NCBI RefSeq assembly: GCF_900188405.1 | Contig: NZ_FZOF01000001.1 | Coordinates: forward strand, 682,001-746,000 | DNA from: Actinacidiphila glaucinigra | Lineage (GTDB): Bacteria > Actinomycetota > Actinomycetes > Streptomycetales > Streptomycetaceae | DNA length: 64,000 nucleotides | Direction of reading: 5' to 3' | Shown: positions 1-10,441 of the stretch, piece after piece | How positions within the stretch are numbered: position 1 is the stretch's first letter | Layout of the letters: each line of letters starts with the position of its first letter | The notes under the pieces: generated by a model | Told to the model about the DNA's origin: nothing | Seen by the model: the letters and a program-made list of their open reading frames with translations, nothing else | Databases searched by the model: none | Translations under genes and position numbers: made by a program

Positions 1-532
1 CGGTGCCCAGGCACACCGCGGGGCGGGGCCCGCCGCCGTGCAGCTCGTAGGGGAGCGGCGCGCCGGGATAGGAGTGCACGTCGATGACGACCGCCCGCCC
101 GGTGGCCGCCAGCCGGTCCTGGACGGCAGCCGTCATGGCGGCCGCGTACGGTTCGAAGTACGCGTCCAGCAGGTCCCGTTCGTGGCGGGGGTCGTCCTCG
201 CGCAGCGGGGCCCCGTGCGAGGTGCGGGTGTAGACGGCGCCCATGCCGACGGCGCGCATCTCCTCCCGCTCGTCCGGGAACCGCTCGGGGTCGACCACCA
301 GCCGCGACAGGAGGTTGGTGAACCGCCAGGCCCCGGTACGCGCGGCGGCGCGATCGGCGATCAGGTCGGTGTACGCGTCCGTCATGTGGTCGAGCTCGGC
401 CGTCAGCGCGTCGTCGTCCAGGAGGATGCGCTCGCGGACGTGCCCGGGCACGGCGCGGGCACTGTGCGGCACATGGAGGAGCACCGGTGAGTCCGGTGCG
501 CCCTCGGCGACGCGGAAAGTCGATTCGTCCAT
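1..532 (-). CDS. N-formylglutamate amidohydrolase family protein (3' end outside the window)
   Basis: Only the N-terminal 177 codons lie in the window; the gene runs off the left edge. The ATG at 532-530 follows a purine-rich GGGGAGGGG tract. The translation has the layout of the N-formylglutamate amidohydrolase family: an early 'LLHVPHSAR' segment, a central 'DAYTDLIAD' helix, 'WRFTNLLSRLVVDPERF' and a late 'VIDVHSYP' motif, whose His and Asp fit the zinc-binding centre of this family. Such enzymes hydrolyse N-formyl-L-glutamate or similar N-acyl amino acids in histidine breakdown. The substrate cannot be fixed from sequence alone. It starts 42 bp downstream of the ogt-like gene on the same strand, so the two may be cotranscribed. 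Confidence 0.75.
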   Translation of the reverse strand, partial: MDESTFRVAEGAPDSPVLLHVPHSARAVPGHVRERILLDDDALTAELDHMTDAYTDLIADRAAARTGAWRFTNLLSRLVVDPERFPDEREEMRAVGMGAVYTRTSHGAPLREDDPRHERDLLDAYFEPYAAAMTAAVQDRLAATGRAVVIDVHSYPGAPLPYELHGGGPRPAVCLGT

Positions 533-573
533 TTCCCCACCCCTCCCCGGCCATGCCGGTGTCCGGCGGCACG

Positions 574-1152
574 TCAGAACAGCGGCTCCGGGAGGACACC
601 CTCCAGGGCCAGCAGCGAGCGCTTGATGTCGAGCATGCGCGCGCCTCCGCCGAAGCCGCCGATGCCGCCGTCGCTCTCCAGGACCCGGTGGCACGGGACG
701 ACGACGGGCAGCGGGTTGGAGCCCATGGCCGTCCCCACGGCCCGGGCCGCGCCCGGTTCGCCGACCCGGTTCGCCAGGTCCTGGTAGCCGACCACGCTGC
801 CGAACGGGACACCGGCCGACAGCTCGCGCAGCACACGGCGGTTGAAGCCGGTCGTCAGCGACCAGTCGAAGTCGAGGTCGAAGGTGTGCCGCGTCCCGGC
901 GAAGTACGCCTCCACCTGCGGTATCGCCTCGTCCAGCCGGGCCCCCGCGGCGCTCGCGGGCCCGGGACTGCGCACGGGTACGGCGCCCAGCCGGGAGCAG
1001 ATCCGCTCCAGCACGGCGGGGGCCTCCTCCTCCCCGGTGCGGAAGGCCACGTGGACAAGGCCCTGCCCGGTCGCGGCGAGCAGCAGCGGCCCGATCGGTG
1101 CCTCCAGCACCGTCCAGGCGACCTCGGTGGCAGGGGTCTGGGGTTGCGTCAC
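574..1152 (-). CDS. ogt: Methylated-DNA--protein-cysteine S-methyltransferase
   Basis: Suicide repair enzyme that moves the alkyl group from O6-alkylguanine to its own cysteine. The product is about 192 aa when started at the GTG at 1152; an in-frame GTG at 1161 and a longer upstream reading are possible but add atypical Arg-rich sequence. The C-terminal domain holds the diagnostic 'VVPCHRV' motif, with the acceptor Cys near residue 154, preceded by the winged-helix DNA-binding segment 'PFGSVVGYQDLANRVGEPGAARAVG'-like region. The N-terminal ribonuclease-H-like domain is present, so this is an Ogt-length rather than an Ada-length protein. It diverges from the gene at 1323 across a 170-bp spacer. 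Function is confident. Confidence 0.93.
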   Translation of the reverse strand: MTQPQTPATEVAWTVLEAPIGPLLLAATGQGLVHVAFRTGEEEAPAVLERICSRLGAVPVRSPGPASAAGARLDEAIPQVEAYFAGTRHTFDLDFDWSLTTGFNRRVLRELSAGVPFGSVVGYQDLANRVGEPGAARAVGTAMGSNPLPVVVPCHRVLESDGGIGGFGGGARMLDIKRSLLALEGVLPEPLF

Positions 1153-1322
1153 GGATCCCACCCTAGGGCGGGGCACCGACAACCGGTGCCGGCCGGGGTC
1201 CCGTGAAGTCCCCGGACGGTGGCGGCAACCGGCCGCACGCCCCGCCACCCGGGAGGGTGGCCGTTCTCGACAGGTGTGTCACAAGCGGTAGTTGATCGGT
1301 TACGAGGGGGGATGGGGCGCGC

Positions 1323-2261
1323 ATGACGCGAAACGACTTCACCCACGCCGTCCGCCGGCTCGCCCGCGAACAGGACCGGGTCGCCACCGTCGCCCAGCTC
1401 GCCGAGGTGGGCGTACCGCAGAGCAGGCTGCGCGAATGGTGCCGCCCCGGTGGCCGGTGGCAGCGGCCGCTGCCCCGGGTGGTCGTTCTCCAGCCCGGTC
1501 CGCTCACCGCCGCGCAGCGGTCCAGGGCGGCGCTGGCCTTCGCCGGGTACCCGCAGGTCCCGGCCATGATCACCGGTGTGGCGGGGCTCGCCCTGCACGG
1601 CGTCGCCGTCGCCGCGCCGCCGTGCGGGCTCCCGGTGGTGGACGTGCTCGTCCCGAGTGAGCGCCGCATCCGCACCCACACCTGGGTTCGGGTCCACCAC
1701 GGCCGCGGGCTCCCCGTGCCGGACGCCGTGAACGGGGTGCCCGTGGCGCCGGTCGTCCGGGCGGCGGCCGACGGCGTACGGGAGTCCATCGACCCCGAGT
1801 GGGCCCTGGAGGTGGTCCGCGAACTGGTCACCGCGCTCGGTGTGCCCGCCGCCGCGCTCGCCGCGGAACTGGGCGGCGCGGTGCTCGCCCGGCGCCCCGC
1901 CGTGGCGGCCCTGCTGGACACCATGGACTCCAACCGGCGCGCGGCCTCCGCCGAGCCGATGGCCCGCGCCCTGGTGGCGCGGTCCGGGCTGCGGCAACCG
2001 CTGTGGCGCCCCACGCTCGAGTTCGACGGCGCCTTCCTGGGCTCGCCCGACGCCTACTGGGTGCGCGACGGCCTCGTCCTGGACCTCGGCCCGGGGACGA
2101 GGCGCGGCCGGCTGGAGTCGCTGGGACTGCGGGTGCTGCGGGTCGCGCCCGCCGCGTTCACCCGCAGCCCCGCCGAGGTCGTCGCCGCCCTGCGCAGCGC
2201 CCTGGCGGAGGGTCCGTACGGACCGCTGGAGCGGATCACGGCACTGCCCGGAACGAGATGA
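1323..2261 (+). CDS. AbiEi-like winged-helix protein with a worn DUF559-like C-terminus
   Basis: The protein has 312 aa. The N-terminal ~100 residues resemble the winged-helix domain of AbiEi-type antitoxins: 'VATVAQLAEVGVP' recognition region, a turn through 'GRWQRPLPRVVVL', and 'ITGVAGLALHGV'. The C-terminal ~80 residues look like a Vsr/DUF559 nuclease fold ('LGLRVLRVAPAAF', then a helix), but the usual Asp-Gly...His catalytic stretch before it is replaced by 'DGLVLDLGPGTRRGR'. Many actinobacterial proteins share this two-part layout without a partner toxin. No AbiEii-type nucleotidyltransferase gene is adjacent, so an active toxin-antitoxin role is not supported. A GGGGGGATGGGG tract lies just before the ATG. 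Confidence 0.65.
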   Translation: MTRNDFTHAVRRLAREQDRVATVAQLAEVGVPQSRLREWCRPGGRWQRPLPRVVVLQPGPLTAAQRSRAALAFAGYPQVPAMITGVAGLALHGVAVAAPPCGLPVVDVLVPSERRIRTHTWVRVHHGRGLPVPDAVNGVPVAPVVRAAADGVRESIDPEWALEVVRELVTALGVPAAALAAELGGAVLARRPAVAALLDTMDSNRRAASAEPMARALVARSGLRQPLWRPTLEFDGAFLGSPDAYWVRDGLVLDLGPGTRRGRLESLGLRVLRVAPAAFTRSPAEVVAALRSALAEGPYGPLERITALPGTR

Positions 2262-2386
2262 CGCGGGGGTGTCCGCGCGATGAAGCCGTCGTAGGGATGC
2301 CGCGCAGCACGGGCCCGCGACCCTAGCGTGTGTCAGCGCGGGGGACGAAAGGGACCGGGAAACCGGCGCGGTCAGGGGAGGGTGCC

Positions 2387-3235
2387 GTGAGCGGCACATA
2401 CGGAACGGTCAACGGATTCACCTACGGATGGGCGACCCCTCTCGCGGGGTTCGTCATGGCCTGCTTAGGCGCCGCCCTCGGGCTGCGCTGCACGACCCGG
2501 GCGCTCGCCATGCCCCCTTCGCGACGGGCAGGCTGGCTCGCGCTGGGCTCCGCGGCCATCGGATCGGGCATCTGGACCATGCACTTCATCGCCATGATGG
2601 GCTTCACCGTCGGCGAGGTGCGGATCAGCTACGACATGCTCGTCACCTTCGAGAGCCTGCTGGTCGCCATCGCGGTCGTCGCGCTCGGGGTGTTCCTCGT
2701 CGGCTTCGCGGGCCGCACGCCGCCCGCCGTCCTGGCCGGCGGCTGCGTCACGGGACTCGGTATCGCCGCCATGCACTACCTGGGCATGCGGGGCATGCGG
2801 CTGCGCGGCGACCTGGAGTACACGCTGTCCACGGTGGTGCTGTCGGTCGGTGTCGCCGTGCTGGCCGCCACCGTCGCCCTGTGGGCGGCGGTCTCCGTCC
2901 GGCGCATGTACGCCGGTGTGCTCGCCGGCCTCGTCCTGGGCTTCGCCGTCACCGCCATGCACTACATCGGCATGGCCGCGCTGACGGTCCACCTGCACAG
3001 CGACGCCCGGGAGGGGGCGGCCGGGGCGGGCCCGGCCGCGTCCCTGGCCCCCGTGCTGATCGGCCCTGTCGTCTTCCTCTTCCTCTCCGGTGTCGTCGTG
3101 GCGCTCGACCCGCCCGTCGGCGAGGTCGCACCGGAGCCCGCGCCCGCCCGCGGCCGGCGCTCCTCACGGGCCGACCGCTCCTCACGGGCCGTCCACGCCT
3201 CACGCTTCCGCGAGGGCCCGCGCGAACGCCAGTGA
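2387..3235 (+). CDS. MHYT-domain integral membrane protein
   Basis: The start is the GTG at 2387, preceded by AGGGGAGGG at 2374-2382; this gives 282 aa. Three copies of the MHYT signature are visible: 'WTMHFIAMMG', 'AAMHYLGMRG' and 'TAMHYIGMAA', each at the start of a transmembrane helix. About seven hydrophobic segments are followed by a short basic, Arg- and Ser-rich tail ('RGRRSSRADRSSRAVHASR'). MHYT domains are proposed to bind copper through their Met and His residues and to sense diatomic gases or redox state. Most are fused to GGDEF or EAL domains; here the domain stands alone, as in several Streptomyces homologues. The last 36 bases overlap the 3' end of the convergent GH18 gene. Confidence 0.85.
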   Translation: MSGTYGTVNGFTYGWATPLAGFVMACLGAALGLRCTTRALAMPPSRRAGWLALGSAAIGSGIWTMHFIAMMGFTVGEVRISYDMLVTFESLLVAIAVVALGVFLVGFAGRTPPAVLAGGCVTGLGIAAMHYLGMRGMRLRGDLEYTLSTVVLSVGVAVLAATVALWAAVSVRRMYAGVLAGLVLGFAVTAMHYIGMAALTVHLHSDAREGAAGAGPAASLAPVLIGPVVFLFLSGVVVALDPPVGEVAPEPAPARGRRSSRADRSSRAVHASRFREGPRERQ

Positions 3236-4237
3236 CGGCTGGTCGACCCCGCTGCACCGGGTCGGGGCCGCGCTCCCCGGGTCGTCCTCGCAGGCCCTGT
3301 CCCGGTCGGCCGACCACATCGACAGTCCGCCCAGCCCCTTGTCACGGGCGAAGGCGGCCAGTTGTGCCGCGTCCCCCAAGGTGAAGACCTCGCCCTCGAT
3401 GTCGTTCACCCCGACCATCGGTGTCACGGTGAGGGTCCGCCAGGCCGCCGCGTCCGGCAGGTCCAGCAGCGCCTTGAGTTGCCGGTGGGCCGCGGTGGCC
3501 GCCTGGATCGCGTACCGGCCCATGTCGCCGGTGTACGTCTCCCCGTACTCCATCGCCATGATGTTGACGCCGTCGACGCGCACCCCTTGGTGCCGGGCGT
3601 CCGCGAGCAGCGCCGATGCCTCGGCGGTCAGTCCCGACGGCATCGCCGGCAGCGTGAAGGAGACCGACAGCGTCCGCCCCTCGCGCTCCGCCTCCCTCTG
3701 GAGGCGGGCGACGGCACGCGCACGGCGGGTGTTGGCGGCCGTGTCCGCCAGGTCGTCGCCCTCGACGTCGAAGTCGACCCCGGTCAGCCGGTAACGGCCG
3801 ATCACATCGGAGTAGGCGGAGGCGAGTTCGTCCACGTCGCCGCAGGCTCCCGCCAGTTCCGTGCCGTCGGCGCCGCCGAACGAGACCCGCACGTCGCGGC
3901 CGGTGGCGCGCAACGCGGCGATCCGGTCCGCCAGGTCGCCGTGGGCGATGCCCTCGCGCCCGTCCCAGGTCGGCGCGCAGCCGCCGCGCGCGGTGACGAA
4001 CCCGAGGGTGAAGCCGTCGGCCCCGGTGCGGCGGGCCGCGCCCGCCATGTCGTACGGGGTGGAGCGCGAGGCGTCCACATACGGGGTGAAGACCACCTCG
4101 GCCGCCGGTTGCCTTCCCTGGGGCGCGCGGGTCGCCGGGGCGCCGGCGGGCTCCCGGCCGGTGAGGAGGGAGGCGGTCGTGGCGGCGACGGCGACCGCCA
4201 CGAGGCCGGTGATCAACTGTGCCGTGCGGCTCTTCAT
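3200..4237 (-). CDS. Secreted or membrane-anchored glycoside hydrolase family 18 protein (chitinase-like)
   Basis: The protein has 345 aa. A short basic N-terminus and a hydrophobic helix (residues ~6-25, 'AQLITGLVAVAVAATTASLL') form a signal peptide or anchor. The GH18 barrel follows: 'VSFGGADG' (~118-125) matches the SxGG strand, and 'LTGVDFDVEGDD' carries the DxDxE catalytic motif with Asp155, Asp157 and Glu159. 'GVNIMAMEYG' and 'GGLSMWSADRD' match later barrel strands. This single-domain class without a chitin-binding module resembles actinobacterial chitinases that act on chitin or related N-acetylglucosamine polymers. It is divergent from the mat-like glycan cluster. No Shine-Dalgarno site is visible, but TAGTCT lies 7 nt before the ATG, suggesting a leaderless transcript. 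Confidence 0.85.
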   Translation of the reverse strand: MKSRTAQLITGLVAVAVAATTASLLTGREPAGAPATRAPQGRQPAAEVVFTPYVDASRSTPYDMAGAARRTGADGFTLGFVTARGGCAPTWDGREGIAHGDLADRIAALRATGRDVRVSFGGADGTELAGACGDVDELASAYSDVIGRYRLTGVDFDVEGDDLADTAANTRRARAVARLQREAEREGRTLSVSFTLPAMPSGLTAEASALLADARHQGVRVDGVNIMAMEYGETYTGDMGRYAIQAATAAHRQLKALLDLPDAAAWRTLTVTPMVGVNDIEGEVFTLGDAAQLAAFARDKGLGGLSMWSADRDRACEDDPGSAAPTRCSGVDQPSLAFARALAEA

Positions 4238-4244
4238 GACGGAG

Positions 4245-4250
4245 AGACTA
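4245..4250 (-). promoter_or_regulatory. Candidate -10 element for a leaderless GH18 transcript
   Basis: On the minus strand TAGTCT lies exactly 7 nt upstream of the ATG of the GH18 gene. With no ribosome-binding site present, transcription would start at the start codon. This is inferred from spacing only; no clear -35 was found. Confidence 0.35.
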
Positions 4251-4258
4251 TCTGCCCC

Positions 4259-4360
4259 GGGAATTTCGGATCTCACTTTCAGGGAATTGCCGAAAAGGCG
4301 TCCCGGTCCATTCGTGGGATTAATTCCCGGGCGAATCCAGGGAATTCGTGGAGGGAAATT
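4259..4360. repeat. Repeated GGGAATT motifs in the GH18/mat-like divergent spacer
   Basis: The spacer is AT-rich for this genome and carries GGGAATT at 4259-4265, 4282-4288 and 4340-4346, the inverse AATTCCC at 4322-4328, and the related GGGAAATT at about 4353-4360. Such clustering between divergent genes suggests a regulator-binding array, but no known consensus was recognised. Confidence 0.35.
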
Positions 4361-4435
4361 ACTGCTAGCATTCCGCCCATGCATTCCCTCTCCCGGCGGG
4401 CGTGTCCCCGTGGGCGGTCCACGGAGGAAGGGCCC

Positions 4436-4975
4436 GTGTTCGTCGACGCGTCGGGCCGCCGGGCGCGCATTATCCGGCGCGCCGGACTGGCCGCCGGGGT
4501 CGCCTGCGCGGGATATGCCGTGCTGCTGGCGGTGGCTTTGGCGGGAGGCACCCCTTTCGCGCCCCAGACCCTGATTCCGGGTGCCGACGTCCCCGGGGGC
4601 GCTTCGGCGCAGGCCGGGGCGGGCGGACGGACCGGGCGTGCCCACGAACGTGCCGCGGGCGCCCCGGGCGCCGCTCACGCCCCCGCGCCGGCGGCCCGTC
4701 CCGTCGCCGCGCCCACCGCCGTCACGGCCGCGGAGGTGACCCCCTCCGCCACCAAGGGCCGCGCGACGGCCTCCGCGACGCCCGCCCCCGCACCCGGCAG
4801 GACCGGTGCCACCCCGACGGCGAGCGCCTCCCCGAGGCCCACGCCCCCGCGCACCCCGGCGGCCTCCGCCACGCCGTCCGCCTCCGTCCCCGTCACACCC
4901 GGACCGGACACCCCCGCGTTCCCTCCGGGCGACGCCGGCGGCGATCCCGTGCCCGGCGACGGCTGGGACGACTGA
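4436..4975 (+). CDS. Small membrane-anchored Ala/Pro/Thr-rich protein (MatA-like position)
   Basis: The GTG at 4436 is preceded by GGAGGAAGG, which decides the start over an ATG at 4379. The 179-aa product begins with a basic stretch ('RRARIIRR'), then one hydrophobic helix at about residues 18-37. A long low-complexity extracytoplasmic tail rich in Ala, Pro, Thr and Ser ends in an acidic Gly-Asp segment ('GDGWDD'). No enzymatic motif is visible. It sits 6 bp upstream of the deacetylase-glycosyltransferase gene, so it is almost certainly in the same operon. By position it resembles MatA of Streptomyces, a small membrane protein linked to poly-beta-1,6-GlcNAc production, but the tail is too simple for a confident match. 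Confidence 0.6.
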   Translation: MFVDASGRRARIIRRAGLAAGVACAGYAVLLAVALAGGTPFAPQTLIPGADVPGGASAQAGAGGRTGRAHERAAGAPGAAHAPAPAARPVAAPTAVTAAEVTPSATKGRATASATPAPAPGRTGATPTASASPRPTPPRTPAASATPSASVPVTPGPDTPAFPPGDAGGDPVPGDGWDD

Positions 4976-4981
4976 GCGGCC

Positions 4982-7156
4982 ATGGCACGGACGGCCCGGC
5001 ACGCGGCACCCGGTGCGATCACCAAGGTGGCGTCGGCCGGCCGGCAGGCCGTGCCCAGACCCCGTCTCGTCATGGCCGTGCTGGGACTGTTCGCGCTGGT
5101 GTGCGTGATGCTGCTGGACGGCTACCTGCACTCGGAGATCGGCAACGACAGCCGCGTCCACGAGTCCGGGAGTTCGGACCGGGTGCCCGCCTCCGTCCTC
5201 GAGGGCGGCCCCGTGCTGACCTTCGGCGCCGACGGCGAGCCCGTCAGCCACACCCTGCCGCCCCGGACGATCGCGCTCACCTTCGACGACGGCCCCGATC
5301 CCCGGTGGACCGCGAAGGTACTCGCCGTACTGCGCGAACACGACGTGCCGGGCACCTTCTTCGTCGTGGGCCAGATGGCCGCCCGGTACCCCGCGCTCAT
5401 CCGCGACATCGTCGACTCCGGCGGCGAGATCGGCGTCCACACCTTCTCCCACGTCGACCTGGCGTACCAGGACAGGGCCAGGATCGACCGCGAACTCGCC
5501 CAGACCCAACTGGCGCTCGCCGGCGCCGCGGGCATCACGACCTCGCTCTTCCGCGCCCCGTACTCCTCCGAGCCCGACGCCGTCGACGACACCATGTGGC
5601 CCGTCTACCGCTACCTCGGCACCAAGGGTTACATCAGCGCCTTCGTCGACACCGACAGCGAGGACTGGCGGCGCCCCGGCGTCGCGCACATCGTCCGCGA
5701 CGCCACCCCGGGGAACGGGAAGGGCGCCTCCGTGCTCTTCCACGACGCCGGCGGCGACCGCTCCCAGACCGTGGAGGCGCTCGGCACGTACATCGACACC
5801 ATGAAGGCGAAGGGCTACACCTTCACCACGCTGACCGCGAGCCTGGGCGCCACGACCGCCAACCACCGGGCGAGCGGGGCCGAGTTGTGGCAGGGACGCG
5901 CTCTCATCGGCGTCGTGGCCCTGGCCGAGTTCACCATGCCCGTCCTGTTCTGGCTGCTCGTCGTGGTCGGCGCCGCCGTCCTGGCCCGCTTCGCCCTGAT
6001 GCTCGTCCTCGCCCGCCGGCACGCCAGGATCCGCGGCCGACGCCGCTTCAGCTGGGGGCCGGCGGTCACCGAACCCGTCAGCGTCGTCGTGCCCGCCTAC
6101 AACGAGAAGGAGTGCATCGCCAACACGGTCGGTTCGCTCGCGGCGAGCACCCACCCGGTGGAGATCATCGTCGTGGACGACGGCTCGACCGACGGCACCG
6201 CGGGCATCGTCGAGGCGATGGGCCTGCCGCGGGTGCGCGTCGTACGCCAGGAGAACGCGGGCAAGCCCGCCGCGCTCAACCGCGGCCTGGAGCACGCCCG
6301 TCATGCACTCGTCGTGATGATGGACGGCGACACCGTCTTCGAGCCCGACACCGTCCACCGGCTCGTCCAGCCCTTCGCCGACCCAAGGGTCGGCGCCGTC
6401 GCGGGCAACGCGAAGGTCGGCAACCGCTCCACGGTGATCGGCGCCTGGCAGCACATCGAGTACGTGATGGGCTTCAACCTCGACCGCCGCATGTACGACC
6501 TGCTCGGCTGTATGCCCACCGTGCCGGGTGCCGTCGGCGGCTTCCGCCGCGCCGCGCTCCTGGAGGCCGGGGGCATGAGCGGCGACACCCTCGCCGAGGA
6601 CACCGACGTCACCATCGCGCTGCACCGGGCGGGCTGGCGTGTGGTGTACGCCGAGCAGGCCCGCGCCTGGACCGAGGCACCGGGCACCATCGGCCAGCTG
6701 TGGCGGCAGCGCTATCGCTGGAGCTACGGCACCATGCAGGCGCTGTGGAAGCACCGGCGCTCCCTGGTGGACCGCGGGCCCTCGGGACGCTTCGGCCGCG
6801 TGGGCATGCCGCTGGTCGTGCTCTTCCAGATCGTCACGCCCCTCTTCGCGCCGCTGATCGACCTCCTGACCGTCTACGGCGCCGTCTTCGTCGACCCCGC
6901 CAGGTCGCTCCTCGCCTGGGCCGCGCTGATGTCGGTCCAAGTGCTGTGCGCGGCGTACGCCTTCCGCCTGGACCGCGAGCGCTACCGCCATCTGCTGATG
7001 CTGCCGCTGCAGCAGATCGTCTACCGGCAGTTGATGTACCTCGTCCTGATCCACTCCTGCGTCACGGCCATGACCGGAGGCCGGCTGCGCTGGCAGAAGC
7101 TCGAGCGCACCGGAGAGGTCGGCTCCCCGCAGGCGTCCGCGGAAGCCGCCCGATGA
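4982..7156 (+). CDS. Bifunctional polysaccharide deacetylase / family 2 glycosyltransferase (MatB-like)
   Basis: The 724-aa membrane protein fuses two enzymes. After a transmembrane helix (~29-46), a NodB deacetylase domain (~95-290) shows 'TFDDGPDP' at 100-107, 'HTFSH' at 153-157 and 'RAPY' at 191-194. A helix at ~311-342 leads to a processive GT2 domain: 'VVVPAYNE' (~368-375), 'DDGS' (399-402), 'DGD' (448-450), 'EDTD' (539-542) and 'QRYRW' (576-580). Further C-terminal membrane helices follow. This layout is that of MatB in Streptomyces, reported to make a poly-beta-1,6-N-acetylglucosamine matrix that drives hyphal aggregation, and of related chitooligosaccharide or hyaluronan synthases. 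The polymer made here is inferred. The gene overlaps the acyltransferase gene by ATGA. Confidence 0.87.
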   Translation: MARTARHAAPGAITKVASAGRQAVPRPRLVMAVLGLFALVCVMLLDGYLHSEIGNDSRVHESGSSDRVPASVLEGGPVLTFGADGEPVSHTLPPRTIALTFDDGPDPRWTAKVLAVLREHDVPGTFFVVGQMAARYPALIRDIVDSGGEIGVHTFSHVDLAYQDRARIDRELAQTQLALAGAAGITTSLFRAPYSSEPDAVDDTMWPVYRYLGTKGYISAFVDTDSEDWRRPGVAHIVRDATPGNGKGASVLFHDAGGDRSQTVEALGTYIDTMKAKGYTFTTLTASLGATTANHRASGAELWQGRALIGVVALAEFTMPVLFWLLVVVGAAVLARFALMLVLARRHARIRGRRRFSWGPAVTEPVSVVVPAYNEKECIANTVGSLAASTHPVEIIVVDDGSTDGTAGIVEAMGLPRVRVVRQENAGKPAALNRGLEHARHALVVMMDGDTVFEPDTVHRLVQPFADPRVGAVAGNAKVGNRSTVIGAWQHIEYVMGFNLDRRMYDLLGCMPTVPGAVGGFRRAALLEAGGMSGDTLAEDTDVTIALHRAGWRVVYAEQARAWTEAPGTIGQLWRQRYRWSYGTMQALWKHRRSLVDRGPSGRFGRVGMPLVVLFQIVTPLFAPLIDLLTVYGAVFVDPARSLLAWAALMSVQVLCAAYAFRLDRERYRHLLMLPLQQIVYRQLMYLVLIHSCVTAMTGGRLRWQKLERTGEVGSPQASAEAAR

Positions 7157-8295
7157 CCGCGCCCGACACCTCCTCCCTGCCGCTGCCCCGGCCCAGGACA
7201 TCCGGCCGGCACGCCGCCCGCCGTGCCGCGCCGGGCGCCCGCATCGCGCCGGGCGGTGGCCGCGACCACTATCTGGACCTCCTGCGCGCCCTGGCGCTCG
7301 TCCGCGTCGTGACGTACCACACGTTCGGCTGGGCGTGGCTGAGCCTGGCCTTCCCCTCCCTCGGTGTGATGTTCGCCCTCGCGGGATCGTTCATGGCGCG
7401 ATCCCTGGAGCGGCCCGCGCGGCCGGTCGTGCGTCGGCGGCTGCGCAGGCTCCTGCCGCCGCTGTGGTGCCTCGGCGCCGTCCTGGTGCCGGCGATGCTG
7501 ATCCACGGCTGGGCGCCCGGCGAGCACCACGCGGGCCGCTGGTGGGCGCGGCTGCTCCTGTGGGTGGTGCCGGTGGCCGACCCGCCGGGCAGCGCCTGGG
7601 CCGAGCAGGCCACGGGGGTCCTGTGGTACGTGCGCGCCTACCTGTGGTTCGTCCTGCTCTCGCCGCTGCTGCTGCGGGTCTTCCGGCGGTCGCCCTCCGC
7701 CGTGCTCGTCGTCTCCCTCGCCCCCGTCGTGCTCCTGCAGACGGTCTGGATCCCGCCGCAGGGCGCGGCCGGCGCCGCCGTCACCGACCTGGCGACCTAC
7801 CTGACCTGCTGGCTGCTCGGCTTCGCCCACCGCGACGGGCTGCTCGACCGCACGCCGGCCGGCCTGGTGGCGGTCCTGGCGGCGGCCGCCATGGCGGCCG
7901 GCGGCTGGTGGACCTCGTCCCACCGCGTGGACGGCTCGTACGACCTCAACGAGATCCCCCTCGCCCAGGCGCTGTGGTCGGCCGGTTTCGTCCTGCTTCT
8001 GCTGCGCTTCCGGCCGTGCGCCGGCCCGGCCGGGCGGATCCCGCCGCTGGACCGGCTGGTGCGGATCGTGAGCGCGCGGGCCGTGACCGTCTACCTGTGG
8101 CACGAGGTCGCGCTCATGCTCAGCGTCCCGCTGATCGACCTGATGTGGCGGGTCAGGGCCTTCGAGCTGTCGCTGCCCCTGGACAGCACCTGGTTCCAGT
8201 TCGCGGTGGCCTGGGTGCTGATCGCGGTGGCGGTGCCGCTCCCGGGCCTGGTGGAGGACCTCGCAGCGGGGCGCAGGCCCCGCCTACTGCCCTGA
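7153..8295 (+). CDS. Acyltransferase family 3 membrane protein
   Basis: The 380-aa protein starts at the ATG that overlaps the preceding TGA (ATGA). After a basic, Pro-rich cytoplasmic start it has about ten membrane helices. The acyltransferase-3 landmark is 'YLDLLRALALVRVVTYHTFG', with the conserved catalytic-type His in 'VVTYH'; 'RLRRLLPPLW' and 'VLWYVRAYLWF' also match the family. These proteins O-acylate extracytoplasmic sugars or peptidoglycan. Coupling to the deacetylase-glycosyltransferase suggests it decorates the same glycan. The acyl group and target sugar cannot be read from sequence. An upstream extension in the same frame lacks a better start. Confidence 0.82.
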   Translation: MTAPDTSSLPLPRPRTSGRHAARRAAPGARIAPGGGRDHYLDLLRALALVRVVTYHTFGWAWLSLAFPSLGVMFALAGSFMARSLERPARPVVRRRLRRLLPPLWCLGAVLVPAMLIHGWAPGEHHAGRWWARLLLWVVPVADPPGSAWAEQATGVLWYVRAYLWFVLLSPLLLRVFRRSPSAVLVVSLAPVVLLQTVWIPPQGAAGAAVTDLATYLTCWLLGFAHRDGLLDRTPAGLVAVLAAAAMAAGGWWTSSHRVDGSYDLNEIPLAQALWSAGFVLLLLRFRPCAGPAGRIPPLDRLVRIVSARAVTVYLWHEVALMLSVPLIDLMWRVRAFELSLPLDSTWFQFAVAWVLIAVAVPLPGLVEDLAAGRRPRLLP

Positions 8296-8344
8296 TCCGG
8301 GCAGGTCGGAGCCGGTTGTCGGTGGGGGGTCGTACCGTTGACCC

Positions 8345-10441
<2,097 letters not shown>

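Noticed and set aside
4238..7201. 1333-aa minus-strand frame extending upstream of the GH18 gene
   Set aside because: Only the last 345 residues have a family match; the rest is antisense to the glycosyltransferase gene and has the Arg/Gly-rich look of a shadow frame.
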